A DNA stretch of 40,816 bases. Source: Rubrivivax sp. (GTDB lineage Bacteria > Pseudomonadota > Gammaproteobacteria > Burkholderiales > Burkholderiaceae_C). The notes below the pieces were generated by a model that searched no databases, was not told the origin of the DNA, and was given only the letters and a program-made list of their open reading frames with translations. The position numbers and the translations under genes were made by a program. Positions 16,306 through 25,453 of the stretch are shown here, piece by piece. The stretch spans positions 1 to 40,816 of the forward strand of contig JAJTGU010000032.1 in assembly GCA_021297985.1 (NCBI GenBank). Direction: 5' to 3'. The stretch's first letter is position 1. Each line of letters starts with the position of its first letter.

Positions 16306-16321
16306 TCTTGCGATGTCAGGA
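16306..16321. promoter_or_regulatory. Weak third candidate operator before the first transporter
   Basis: TCTTGCGATGTCAGGA matches 11 of 16 bases of the palindrome seen at 24364-24379 (read as its reverse complement) and contains the uninterrupted ATGTCAGG shared with site 1. It lies 48 bp before the NosL-domain binding-protein gene. The symmetry is poor, so it is only a suggestion. Confidence 0.25.
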
Positions 16322-16369
16322 GACAAGAGGCCTCACCGCCGCCCATTCACCTGATCGGGGAACCCCCAC

Positions 16370-17800
16370 ATGAAGCCACCACTGTTTCGAAGGATCGCCG
16401 CACTGGCGCTGATCTTGGGCACCGGCCTGGCGGCCAATGCCGCCCAGGAAGTGGTCATCGGCATCGGCACCCAGAACACCACCACCAACACCGTCACCGG
16501 CGGCGTGGTGCTCAAGGAACTGAAGCTGCTGGAAAAGCACCTGCCCAGGACCGGGAAGTACAAGGACATCAAGTTCAAGCTCGACTGGCAGAACTTCACC
16601 AGCGGGCCACCCATCACCAACGGCATGATGGCCAAGAAGCTGCACATCGGAATGATGGGCGACTACCCCTTGCTCGTGAACGGCGCCACCGGCCAAAGCC
16701 AGTCGGGCAACGAGACCCACCTGGTCGCCGTCATTGCCTACAACGCATTCGGTTCCGGCAACGGCCTGGTCGTGCACAAGGACTCGCCGTACTTCGAACT
16801 GGCCGACCTGAAAGGCAAGAACGTCTCGGTGCCCTTCGGCTCGGCCGCGCACGGCATGGTGCTGCAGGCCATGCAAAGCCGCGGCTGGCCCGAGAACTTC
16901 TGGAACCTGTCGAGCCAGAGCCCCGAAGTCGGCACCACCAACCTGCAGGAGAAGAAGATCGACGGGCACGCCAACTTCGTGCCCTTTGCCGACCTTTTGC
17001 CCTACCGCGGCTTTGCGCGCAAGATCTTCGACGGCGCCGAGACAAAGGTGCCGACGTTCCACGGCGTGGTCGTGCGCAAGGACTTCGCCACGCAGTACCC
17101 CGAGGTGGTGGTGGCCTACATCAAGGCACTGATGGAGGCCAACGCCTGGGTGCGCGCCAACCCGGCTGCGGCAGCGGCCAAGATCGAGGAGTGGACCAAG
17201 ATCGAGAAGGAGGTGGCCTACCTCTACCTCGGCCCGGGTGGCATCCACACGCTGGATCCGAGCATCAAGCCGCGGTGGCTCGACACCATCAGGACCGGCC
17301 ACGAAGTGCTGACACGGCTCAACCGCGTGAAGTCCCTGGACATCAACGCCTGGGTCGACGAGCGCTTCGTGCGCCAGGCCTTTGCCGAGAGCAAGCTGGA
17401 CTACGAAGCCCAGAAGCAGACCCTCGCCAACTACGACATCACCGGCACCGATGCCGTGTGCAAGCTGCCCATCACCCGACCCAGAGAAGCCGGGGAGGTG
17501 TGGGTCGAAGGCGCCGCGAGCCCCACGGCCCATGCCAGCGCCTTGTGCACCTTGGTTGCCGTGAACCGCGCGACGGCAGCCGGCAAGACGGTCAACGTGG
17601 CGTATGTGTACGACAAGGCCCTGGGCATCAAGGTCTTCGCAGACAAGGCGTTTTTCGCCCTGAATGCCCGTGACCCGAAGAAGCCCGTGGTCACGCCCTT
17701 CCTGCTGAAGAAGGATGCCGAGGCCCATGCGGCCAGCAGCGGCGGCAAGCTGGCCAGCTATTCCGACGTGCTGGCGCTGGCCAAGGATCTGGCGCCCTGA
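16370..17800 (+). CDS. SsuA/TauA-like ABC substrate-binding protein with C-terminal NosL-like domain
   Basis: Periplasmic binding protein of 476 aa. A signal peptide is evident (KPPLFRRIAALALILG ... NAA-QE, cut near 25). Residues about 27-345 form an NMT1/THI5/SsuA-type binding domain, with GIGTQNT near the start, then GMMGDYPLLV, then SVPFGSAAHGMVL and the FHGVVVRKDF block. Residues about 355-470 look like NosL, the Cu(I)-binding lipoprotein of nitrous-oxide reductase: CKLPI (C364), VEGAAS, a CTLVAV strand (C393), AYVYD, DKAFFALNARDPK, then TPFLLKKDAEAHAASSGGKLASYSDVL, which follows the NosL ending closely. Ordinary binding proteins of this family are 310-340 aa, so the extra ~120 residues are real. 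Which ligand, and whether metal is bound, is unknown. Confidence 0.8.
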   Translation: MKPPLFRRIAALALILGTGLAANAAQEVVIGIGTQNTTTNTVTGGVVLKELKLLEKHLPRTGKYKDIKFKLDWQNFTSGPPITNGMMAKKLHIGMMGDYPLLVNGATGQSQSGNETHLVAVIAYNAFGSGNGLVVHKDSPYFELADLKGKNVSVPFGSAAHGMVLQAMQSRGWPENFWNLSSQSPEVGTTNLQEKKIDGHANFVPFADLLPYRGFARKIFDGAETKVPTFHGVVVRKDFATQYPEVVVAYIKALMEANAWVRANPAAAAAKIEEWTKIEKEVAYLYLGPGGIHTLDPSIKPRWLDTIRTGHEVLTRLNRVKSLDINAWVDERFVRQAFAESKLDYEAQKQTLANYDITGTDAVCKLPITRPREAGEVWVEGAASPTAHASALCTLVAVNRATAAGKTVNVAYVYDKALGIKVFADKAFFALNARDPKKPVVTPFLLKKDAEAHAASSGGKLASYSDVLALAKDLAP

Positions 17801-17855
17801 ACCGACACCGCTTGCGCGTCCTCGCCTTCAGCCACTTCACCGAAGGGCCACCCCC

Positions 17856-18832
17856 ATGTCCACCGTTCCCTTGCGTGCGCTCGGCGCCGTTGTGGAAGAC
17901 CGCGAGCCGCCACCCGCCACGGCCGCTGCGGCCAACACGGCACCTGCCTTGGTCGTGGTGCCCGGGGCCGCTGCAGGCACTCCGGTACTGAGCGCGCCTG
18001 CACGGAGAGCATCGGAGCCCGGCGCCGCAGCACGACTGGTGGGTGCGATACGCGCGCAGGCCACGGCGCTGCTGCTGGGCGTTTGTTCCCTGGGTGCGCT
18101 GGTGTTGTTCTGGCATCTGGCCACCACCTACCGCTGGGACTTCTATATCCGCTTCACCAACCTGCCCACGCCGCTGGAGGTCGCCACGCAGTTCGGCCTG
18201 GCGATGGACAACCCCAAGTTCCTCACCAACGTGGGCATGAGCCTGCGCCGCATCGCGATCGGCTTTGCTGTTGCGACGCTGCTGGGTGTCGCCCTGGGCC
18301 TGGCCATCGGCCGCTACAAGCTGCTGCGGCAGTTGATGTTTCCGGCCGTCGAGGCGCTGCGTCCCATCCCGGCCATCGCCTGGGTGCCGATCTCCATCAT
18401 GCTGTGGCCCGACAACGAGGTGAGCATCGTCTTCATCACGTTCATCGGCGCCTTCTTCCCGATCCTGCTCAACACCGTGGCCGGTGTACAGGCGGTGGAC
18501 GCGGTGCTGCTGCGGGCCGGCCAGTGCCTGGGCGCCCGCGAGCCACAACTGATGTGGCATGTGGTGCTGCCGGGCGCGGCGCCGCAGGTCTTCACAGGTC
18601 TGGCGGTGGGCATGGGCGTGGCCTGGGTGTCGCTGATTGCCGCCGAGATGATCTCCGGTCAGTTCGGCGTGGGCTACTTCACCTGGGAGGCCTACTCGCT
18701 GATCAGCTATGCCGACATCGTGCTGGGCATGATCACCATCGGCGTGCTGGGCCTGGGCTGCAGCTGGCTCATCCGTGCCGCCAGCCGGCTGGCGCTGCCA
18801 TGGCTCGTCTACAGCAAACCTTCGGGCCGGAT

Positions 18833-18836
<4 letters not shown>
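17856..18836 (+). CDS. ABC transporter permease, SsuC/TauC-like (transporter 1)
   Basis: Inner-membrane subunit of 326 aa. A Pro/Ala-rich, poorly conserved N-terminal extension of about 65 residues precedes six membrane segments. The binding-protein-dependent signature for docking the ATPase lies in the cytoplasmic loop around AVLLRAGQCLGAREPQLMWHVVLPGAAPQ. The family EAA-type loop is recognisable, as is LRPIPAIAWVPISIMLW just before it. The start at 17856 follows a spaced purine stretch (CGAAGGG). The stop overlaps the downstream ATPase start (ATGA). The upstream neighbour is the NosL-domain binding protein, so the three genes form one importer. The substrate should be a small anion or amine-type compound; this family imports sulfonates, nitrate, taurine and pyrimidine precursors. 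Confidence 0.9.
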
Positions 18837-19741
<905 letters not shown>

Positions 19742-19750
19742 CCACGTCAT

Positions 19751-19780
19751 CCGCCTGCAAGCGCCTGCAAGCGCCTTCAG
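19751..19780. repeat. Three 10-bp direct repeats before the second binding-protein gene
   Basis: CCGCCTGCAA, GCGCCTGCAA and GCGCCTTCAG stand in tandem, nearly identical and exactly one helical turn apart. They fill the 90-base gap between the ATPase stop and the next gene. A protein-binding array or simple slippage are both possible. Confidence 0.6.
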
Positions 19781-19831
19781 TTGCGCGCTGCGGTTTCCAA
19801 CCCTGAATCTTCACTGCCGAAAGGTCCTTCC

Positions 19832-20815
19832 ATGCCGTCGATTCGCCGCCACTTGCTTGCCATCGCAATGAGCCTGATCGCGCTCGGCTTCGGCACCAGC
19901 GCGCTCGCGCAGGAGAAGCTGACGCTGGCGCAGAACCGGTCGCCCATCTCGGGTGTTTCCATCGTCGCCAAGCAGAAGAAGTTCTTCGAGAAGCACGGCC
20001 TGGACGTGACGGTGGCCAACTTCACCACCGGCAAACAGTGTCTGGATACGGTGGTCGGTGGGGGCGCGGACATCGCCACCACGGCCGAAGCCCCGACCAC
20101 CGCGGCGGCGATGTCAGGCCAGAAGATCGCCTTCCTGGCACGCACTCAGTACTCCGACTTGAAGACCCTCACAGCGGCCTCTGCCGGCATCAAGACCGCG
20201 CAAGACCTGAAGGGCAAACGCCTGGCCTTCACCGCCGGCACGGGCGGCGAGGTCTACACGATGTCGCTGCTCAAGAAAGCCGGTCTCGGCAAGGACGATG
20301 TGCAGCTCGTCAACCTGCGGCCCCAGGACATGGTCAATGCCATGGCCAGCGGCAGCATCGACGCCTACAACACCTGGGAGCCGCACATCAACAACGGCAA
20401 GAAGGCGCTGGGTGCCAAGGCAGCCGAGATCGACACCCGGGGCGTTTATGCCGAGACCTTCAACATCGTCGTCATGCAGGACCTGCTGGCCAAGCGCAGG
20501 CCCGTGGTCCTGGCCTTCATGCGTGCCTTGATCGAGGCCGAGGAGTGGATGAAGGCGAACCGTGAAGAGTCCATCGCCGTGGTGGCCGAGTTCGTCGGCA
20601 TGCCGCGTGAGGACCTCGCCGCCGTCTACGACAACTTCATCTACGAAGTGGTGCTGGATGACCGCACGCTCAACGTGCTGACGCAGCATGCCGCCTGGCG
20701 CTTGTCCAGCGGCAATGCACCCACCGGTGCCACGATGCCCGACTTCCGCAAGGTGATCGCGGCCGACGTGCTGAAGAGCATCGCCCCGGCGCGGGTGAAG
20801 GTGCCAGGCTTGTGA
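19832..20815 (+). CDS. ABC substrate-binding protein, SsuA/TauA/NMT1-like (transporter 2)
   Basis: Periplasmic binding protein of 327 aa. A signal peptide is clear (MPSIRRHLLAIAMSLIALGFGTSALA-QE, cleaved near 26). The mature protein has the family pattern: LAQNRSPISGVSIVAKQKKFFEKHGLDV, GGGADIATTAEAPT, LKGKRLAFTAGTGGEVYTMSLLKKAGL and the DAYNTWEPH block. It is of normal length, unlike the first binding protein. The start at 19832 was taken from the signal peptide rather than an earlier in-frame codon. The stop overlaps the following permease start (GTGA). Its ligand may differ from that of the first binding protein, sharing the same ATPase. Confidence 0.9.
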   Translation: MPSIRRHLLAIAMSLIALGFGTSALAQEKLTLAQNRSPISGVSIVAKQKKFFEKHGLDVTVANFTTGKQCLDTVVGGGADIATTAEAPTTAAAMSGQKIAFLARTQYSDLKTLTAASAGIKTAQDLKGKRLAFTAGTGGEVYTMSLLKKAGLGKDDVQLVNLRPQDMVNAMASGSIDAYNTWEPHINNGKKALGAKAAEIDTRGVYAETFNIVVMQDLLAKRRPVVLAFMRALIEAEEWMKANREESIAVVAEFVGMPREDLAAVYDNFIYEVVLDDRTLNVLTQHAAWRLSSGNAPTGATMPDFRKVIAADVLKSIAPARVKVPGL

Positions 20816-21552
20816 GCCGCGCGGCACGCTGGCTCTCGCTGCCGCTGTTCTTCGGGCTTTGGCAGGGGGTGTCGCTGTCAGGCTGGGTGAACCCGACCTT
20901 GTTTCCGCCGCCCACCGCCGTGCTGCAGGCGCTTTGGCTGTGGTTGACCGACGGGCCATTGCTGCGCGACCTGGGTATGAGCGTGTCGCGCATCGTGGTC
21001 GGCTTTGCTGCCGGCGCGCTGGTGGGTGTTGGCGTGGGCGTGCTCACCGGCTCGACGGCGCTGGCGGCGGCACTGCTCGCGCCCGTGTTCCAGTTGCTGC
21101 GGCCGATCCCACCGATTGCCTTCGTGCCCCTGGTCATCCTGTGGTTCGGCTTGTCCGAATGGGGCAAGTGGTTCCTGGTGTTCTGGGGCGTCTTCTTCAC
21201 CGTGTGGGTGGCCACGCACCTGGGCATCCAGCGGGTCGATCCGATCTGGATGCGGGCGGCGCAGTGCCTGGGCGCGCCACGTCGCGCGCAGATGTTGCAG
21301 GTGATGCTGCCGGCGGCGCTGCCCACCATCCTCGTGGGTCTTCGCACCGCGGTCAGTGTCTCCTTCTACACCCTGGTGGCGGCCGAGCTGGCGGGCACGT
21401 TTTCGGGCGTGGCTTACCGCATCGAGATCGCGCATCAGAACATGCAGACGGCCCAGATGATGGGTGGGCTGCTGGTGTTGGGTGCCTTGTCTTCGCTGGC
21501 CGACAAGGGCTTTGCTGCGCTGTCGCGCCGCTGGGTGTGGTGGCAAGGATGA
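20812..21552 (+). CDS. ABC transporter permease, SsuC/TauC-like (transporter 2)
   Basis: Six-span inner-membrane protein of 246 aa, the usual family size. The ATPase-docking loop is seen around WMRAAQCLGAPRRAQMLQVMLPAALPTILVG, and LLRPIPPIAFVPLVILWFG precedes it. The GTG start overlaps the binding-protein stop and its own stop overlaps the amidase start, so translation of the three genes is coupled. No cognate ATPase gene lies between or next to them. The energy is therefore expected to come from the ATPase at 18833-19741 or from the one at 25454-26269. Confidence 0.9.
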   Translation: MSRAARWLSLPLFFGLWQGVSLSGWVNPTLFPPPTAVLQALWLWLTDGPLLRDLGMSVSRIVVGFAAGALVGVGVGVLTGSTALAAALLAPVFQLLRPIPPIAFVPLVILWFGLSEWGKWFLVFWGVFFTVWVATHLGIQRVDPIWMRAAQCLGAPRRAQMLQVMLPAALPTILVGLRTAVSVSFYTLVAAELAGTFSGVAYRIEIAHQNMQTAQMMGGLLVLGALSSLADKGFAALSRRWVWWQG

Positions 21553-22910
21553 GCATCGAAACGGGTTTCCAGGCCGTGCGTGCAGCGCTGGCCCAAGAGC
21601 GTGTGTCGCCAGAGGGTCGGGTGGACGCTGCGCTGCAGCGCATTGCCGCCTGGCCCGACCCGCATGTCTGGCTGCACCTGGCCCCGCGTTCTGCGCTGAT
21701 GGCCCGTGCCGCCGCACTGCGCGCGGGGCCGGACAAACCGCTGCATGGGCTGCTGTTCGGGGTGAAGGACAACATCGACGTGGCCGGGATGCCGACCACC
21801 GCAGCCTGCCCCGACTATGCCTATGCGCCACGGGTCTCGTCACCGGCGGTGCAGCAGTTGGAGGCCGCCGGCGCCCTGTGCCTGGGCAAGCTGAACATGG
21901 ACCAGTTTGCCAACGGCCTGGTCGGCAGGCGTGGGCCCACGCCGTGCCGCAATGCGTTCAGTGCGGACCACATACCGGGGGGCTCCAGTTCCGGCTCGGG
22001 CGTGGCGGTGGCGGCCCACATGGTCGACTTCGCGCTGGGCACCGACACCGGCGGCTCCGGGCGCGTGCCCGCTGCCTTGAACAACGTGGTCGGGCTCAAG
22101 CAATCGGTCGGCCTGGTCAGCAACCGCGGCTCGGTGGCGGTGAACCGCACGCTGGACTGCATCAACCCCTATGCGCTGAGCTGTGGCGACGCGCTGGAAG
22201 TGCTGCAGACCATCCGCGGCTACGACCCGCAGTCCTACTTCTCGCGGCCCGAGGCCGGCGCCTTGGCCCTGGTACACGCGCCCATCCAGCGCTTCCGCTT
22301 TGCGGTGCCCAGGGCATCGCAACTGGAGTTCTTCGGCGACGCACTGGCCGAAGCCCAGTACCACCTGGCCCTGGCCCGCCTGCAGGTCATGGGCGGCGAG
22401 CGTGTGGAGATCGACTTCTCACCGTACCTGGAGGCCGGTCGCCTGCTCTTCTTTGGCCCGTGGATCGCCGAACGATTCCTGGTGGTGCGCGACTTCTTTC
22501 GTCGCAGCCCGGGCAGCTTCCATCCGGTGACGCGGCAGATCTTCGAAACCGCCGACCGCTTCAGCGCCACCGAGGCCTTCGAGGCCTGGCATGCACTGGA
22601 TGCTCTCAAGCGCCAGGTCCGCGCGCAGCAGCAGGGCTTCGACGTGCTGGCCCTGCCCACGGTCGGCACGGTCTTCCGCGTCGATGCAGTGGCCGCCGAA
22701 CCCGTGCAGCTGAACACCCACAACGGCCGCTACACCTATTTCGTGAACCTGCTGGACCTGTGTGCCGTGGCCGTGCCCGCTGGGCTGCGTCCCGACGGCC
22801 TTCCGTTTGGCCTTCAGCTGGTGGCGCCCGCCCTGCACGACGCCATCGTGGTGCAGCTGGCAGCGCAGTTCCAGGCCGCCCACGGGCAGCCCGCCGGCTT
22901 GGTCTTCTGA
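21549..22910 (+). CDS. Amidase-signature hydrolase, allophanate-hydrolase-like (AtzF N-domain type)
   Basis: Cytoplasmic amidase of 453 aa that hydrolyses a C-N bond. The Ser-cisSer-Lys triad is readable: K73 in FGVKDNIDVAGMPTTAACP, cis-Ser S146 in PGGSSSGSG and nucleophile S170 in LGTDTGGSGRVPAA. The spacing from cis-Ser to nucleophile is 24 residues, as in the family. The sequence KDNIDVAG-x-PTTAACP and the GSGRVPAALNNVVGLK block are especially close to allophanate hydrolase, but the extra C-terminal domain of that enzyme is missing. Coupling to the permease gene (ATGA) suggests it acts on the imported compound. A urea, carbamoyl or amide substrate is inferred; genuine allophanate is only one option. 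Confidence 0.88.
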   Translation: MSIETGFQAVRAALAQERVSPEGRVDAALQRIAAWPDPHVWLHLAPRSALMARAAALRAGPDKPLHGLLFGVKDNIDVAGMPTTAACPDYAYAPRVSSPAVQQLEAAGALCLGKLNMDQFANGLVGRRGPTPCRNAFSADHIPGGSSSGSGVAVAAHMVDFALGTDTGGSGRVPAALNNVVGLKQSVGLVSNRGSVAVNRTLDCINPYALSCGDALEVLQTIRGYDPQSYFSRPEAGALALVHAPIQRFRFAVPRASQLEFFGDALAEAQYHLALARLQVMGGERVEIDFSPYLEAGRLLFFGPWIAERFLVVRDFFRRSPGSFHPVTRQIFETADRFSATEAFEAWHALDALKRQVRAQQQGFDVLALPTVGTVFRVDAVAAEPVQLNTHNGRYTYFVNLLDLCAVAVPAGLRPDGLPFGLQLVAPALHDAIVVQLAAQFQAAHGQPAGLVF

Positions 22911-22950
22911 CAGATCCGAACCCCGGTCCCCATCGCAAGGAAGTTGCAGC

Positions 22951-24231
22951 ATGACCCCCGAAATCGAAAACAAGATCATGGCCAGCATCACCGAGGCCGA
23001 CTGGCTGGCCTTGGCGCGCGAGCTGATCCCGGCCGGCCAACCCCGGGCCGAAAACCCGCTGGACCCCGACATGCCCCACGGCCATGAGGAAGGCATTGCC
23101 AACGCCGTGGCCGCTGAGTTGCAGGGCTATGGCCTGCCGGTCGAGCTGGTGGCCAAGCGCCCAGGTCGCCCCAATGTGATTGGCACCTGGGCTGGCACCG
23201 GCGGCGGGCCGGTGGTGATCCTGAACGACCACCTCGACACCTATCCCGCCGGCGACCCCGCCGACTGGACCGAGACCGGGGGCAATCCGTTTCACGCCAC
23301 CCGCAAGGGAGACTTTCTCTTCGCACGCGGCACGTCAGACACGCGTGGCAACCTGGCTTGCACGCTGCTGGCTGTCAAGGCTCTGATCCAGGCCGGCCTG
23401 AAGCCGCGTGGCACGCTGAAGTGCGTGTACACGGTCGACGAAGAAAAGGACGGACCTGACGGTTCGATCTTCCTGCTCGACGAGTGGGGGCTGAAAGGCG
23501 ATGTCGAGATCACCTGCGAGCCCACCGGCTGGACCCAGCCCGATGGCCGGTGGGGCATGGACATCGCCACCTCCAATTCGGGGCACTTTCTCGTCCAGCT
23601 CGAGGTGGTGGGCCAACAAGGTCATCTTTGGCGGCCGGACACGGCCGTAAACCCGATCGACAAGACCATGGGTCTGCTGGCCGCGTTCGGCAGCATGCGC
23701 TTCACCCACCAGCCGCCCGCCACCTATGGCGGCACGCCGCCTCGAGTGACCGCACTGCGCATCCAAGGCGGCGTCGCGCGCGAGATGCAGTTCACTCCCG
23801 GACGCTGCAGCACCGTACTGGGTCTGGTGGGCCTGGTCCCCGGAATGACGGCCGAATCCGTGATCGCCGACCTGCAGGCCGTGATCGCGACAGCCGCAGC
23901 GGCCGACTCCGAACTGCGGGCCACGGTCCGGCCGTACCCCGGCGCGCTGTTCGTGTCGGCCACTGCGGAGCAAGACCCGGCGGCGGAACCCGTCAAGGCG
24001 CTGAGCAAGGCTTACGCGCGGGTGGTGGGGAGCACACCCAGGCTCTACCGCAAGAACGCTTTCAACGACACGATCCGGTTCTCCGAGCGCGGCATCCCTG
24101 CGGTGACCTTTGGCCCGGGTGAAGACGGTTGGCCGCCGAAGAACGAGTACATCCGCATCGAGAAGTCCGTGGCCGCGACACGCATCCTGGCGCTGATGCT
24201 GATCGACCTGCTGGGCTGCGAGCCCACGTAG
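22951..24231 (+). CDS. M20-family deacylase (ArgE/DapE-like)
   Basis: Metal-dependent amide hydrolase of 426 aa. Metal ligands are seen at H94 and D96 (NDHLDTYP), D130 (RGTSDTRGN), catalytic E164 with E165 (TVDEEKDGPDG) and E190 (ITCEPTG). A dimerisation-domain His lies in GQQGHLWRP. Oddly, the C-terminal metal-ligand His expected in a GPG...H...NEY motif is not seen: the segment here reads GPGEDGWPPKNEYI (388-401). The enzyme may bind one metal or use another ligand. The size is close to formylaminopyrimidine deformylase (YlmB), which also pairs with THI5-type transporters. AAGGAAG lies just before the ATG. It probably works in sequence with the amidase. Confidence 0.87.
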   Translation: MTPEIENKIMASITEADWLALARELIPAGQPRAENPLDPDMPHGHEEGIANAVAAELQGYGLPVELVAKRPGRPNVIGTWAGTGGGPVVILNDHLDTYPAGDPADWTETGGNPFHATRKGDFLFARGTSDTRGNLACTLLAVKALIQAGLKPRGTLKCVYTVDEEKDGPDGSIFLLDEWGLKGDVEITCEPTGWTQPDGRWGMDIATSNSGHFLVQLEVVGQQGHLWRPDTAVNPIDKTMGLLAAFGSMRFTHQPPATYGGTPPRVTALRIQGGVAREMQFTPGRCSTVLGLVGLVPGMTAESVIADLQAVIATAAAADSELRATVRPYPGALFVSATAEQDPAAEPVKALSKAYARVVGSTPRLYRKNAFNDTIRFSERGIPAVTFGPGEDGWPPKNEYIRIEKSVAATRILALMLIDLLGCEPT

Positions 24232-24363
24232 ACCGGCAGGCCGCACTGCGGCAGGGCGCGCGCAACCGCTGCTGGTGCATCCCACCACTGGCGCTGAGCG
24301 TCAGCCACCCATCGCCGACGACTTGACCGGCGCCAGCCGCTGGCATGCCACTTGCACTGCCCA

Positions 24364-24379
24364 ACCTGTCATGACAAGT
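24364..24379. promoter_or_regulatory. Operator-like palindrome before the third transporter (site 2)
   Basis: ACCTGTCATGACAAGT is a 16-bp dyad with only one mismatched pair, centred on GTCATGAC. It lies 50 bp before the third binding-protein gene in a 198-base gap and matches the palindrome in front of the HutC regulator (15 of 18 bases over the extended site). It is the best candidate second binding site of that regulator. A TTGACC at 24323-24328 could be a -35, but the -10 is unclear. Confidence 0.65.
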
Positions 24380-24429
24380 TGCACCAAGACGCGGCGCAAC
24401 ACCCCTTCCACCCAGTCTCGGAGTTCTCG

Positions 24430-25440
24430 ATGAAGCTTCTACTGTTGTCGTTGCTCAGTAGCCTGTTGCTGGCGTTCTCCGGCCACGGCCATGGCCAGAC
24501 GCGGCCGATCCGGATCGGCTTCCAGACAGGCGACATCAATGTCCTGCTGATGTATGCCTCCGGTGCGGGTCTTCTCAGCAAGCAAGGTCTTGAGGTCAAG
24601 ATGACGCCGTTTCCGGCCGGGCCGGCCATGCTGCCAGCGCTGGCGGCGGCGGAGATCGACATCGCATGGATGGGTGAATTCCCTGCGGTGACCGGCTATT
24701 CGAACGCCATGCCCATCGAGATACTGATGATGGAGCGGCTTGACTTCACCAACGTCCGTTTGGTGGCTGCGCCCAACTCCGGCATCACGAACGTACAAGG
24801 GCTCAAGGGCAAGCGGGTGGCGGTGTCGGTGGGCTCGACCAGTCACAACCATCTGTTGCGCGCACTGGCGCAAGCGGGCCTGAAGCAAGAGGATGTGACG
24901 CTGGTCAATCTGACTCCGGCCAACATGCCTCCAGCGTTCGTGGCGGGCCAGGTGGACGCTGCCTTCACGTGGGAGCCCAACATCGGGTTGATGGAAAAGG
25001 CCGGCGGCACGGTGATCGCCACCACGCGCAGCCTCGGCATGATCACCGGTGGCATCTGGGTGGCCCGCCAGGCGTTCACGCGTGAGAACCCGGAAACCGT
25101 GCAGGCCTTCCTGCGCGCATGGCGCGAGGCCCAGCGAGCCTACGCAGCGAACCCGCAACCCGTACGCCAGTTCGAGGCCAAGCGCGTGAATCAGACGCCT
25201 CAGGAGTTCGACGAGCTGATCGCGCGCCAGACGGCAAGTCACCCTTCGTTTGAAGCCCTGCTGACCGCCGACTTCATGGGCCCCCCGGGCCGTGAACTGG
25301 ATTCGCGCCTGATGAAGCACCTGCAAGGCATCGGCAACTTCCTGCTCGGCGAAAAGCGTGTCAATGCCCTGCCCTCTGACTGGACCCGACTGCTCAACAC
25401 GCAGCCGATTCAGACCTTCCTCGCCAACGAGAAGAAATGA
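24430..25440 (+). CDS. ABC substrate-binding protein, TauA/SsuA-like (transporter 3)
   Basis: Periplasmic binding protein of 336 aa. A signal peptide is visible (MKLLLLSLLSSLLLAFSGHGHG-QT). The mature fold follows the TauA pattern: IRIGFQTGDINVLLMYASGAGLLSKQGLEV, LAAAEIDIAWMGEFPAV, LKGKRVAVSVGSTSHNHLLRALAQAGL and DAAFTWEPNI. It opens a second tight transcription unit with its own ATPase and permease, after a 198-base gap holding operator site 2. Its ligand need not equal those of the first two binding proteins. Taurine specificity is not implied by the family resemblance. Confidence 0.9.
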   Translation: MKLLLLSLLSSLLLAFSGHGHGQTRPIRIGFQTGDINVLLMYASGAGLLSKQGLEVKMTPFPAGPAMLPALAAAEIDIAWMGEFPAVTGYSNAMPIEILMMERLDFTNVRLVAAPNSGITNVQGLKGKRVAVSVGSTSHNHLLRALAQAGLKQEDVTLVNLTPANMPPAFVAGQVDAAFTWEPNIGLMEKAGGTVIATTRSLGMITGGIWVARQAFTRENPETVQAFLRAWREAQRAYAANPQPVRQFEAKRVNQTPQEFDELIARQTASHPSFEALLTADFMGPPGRELDSRLMKHLQGIGNFLLGEKRVNALPSDWTRLLNTQPIQTFLANEKK

Positions 25441-25453
25441 ACGGGGCCCCGTC

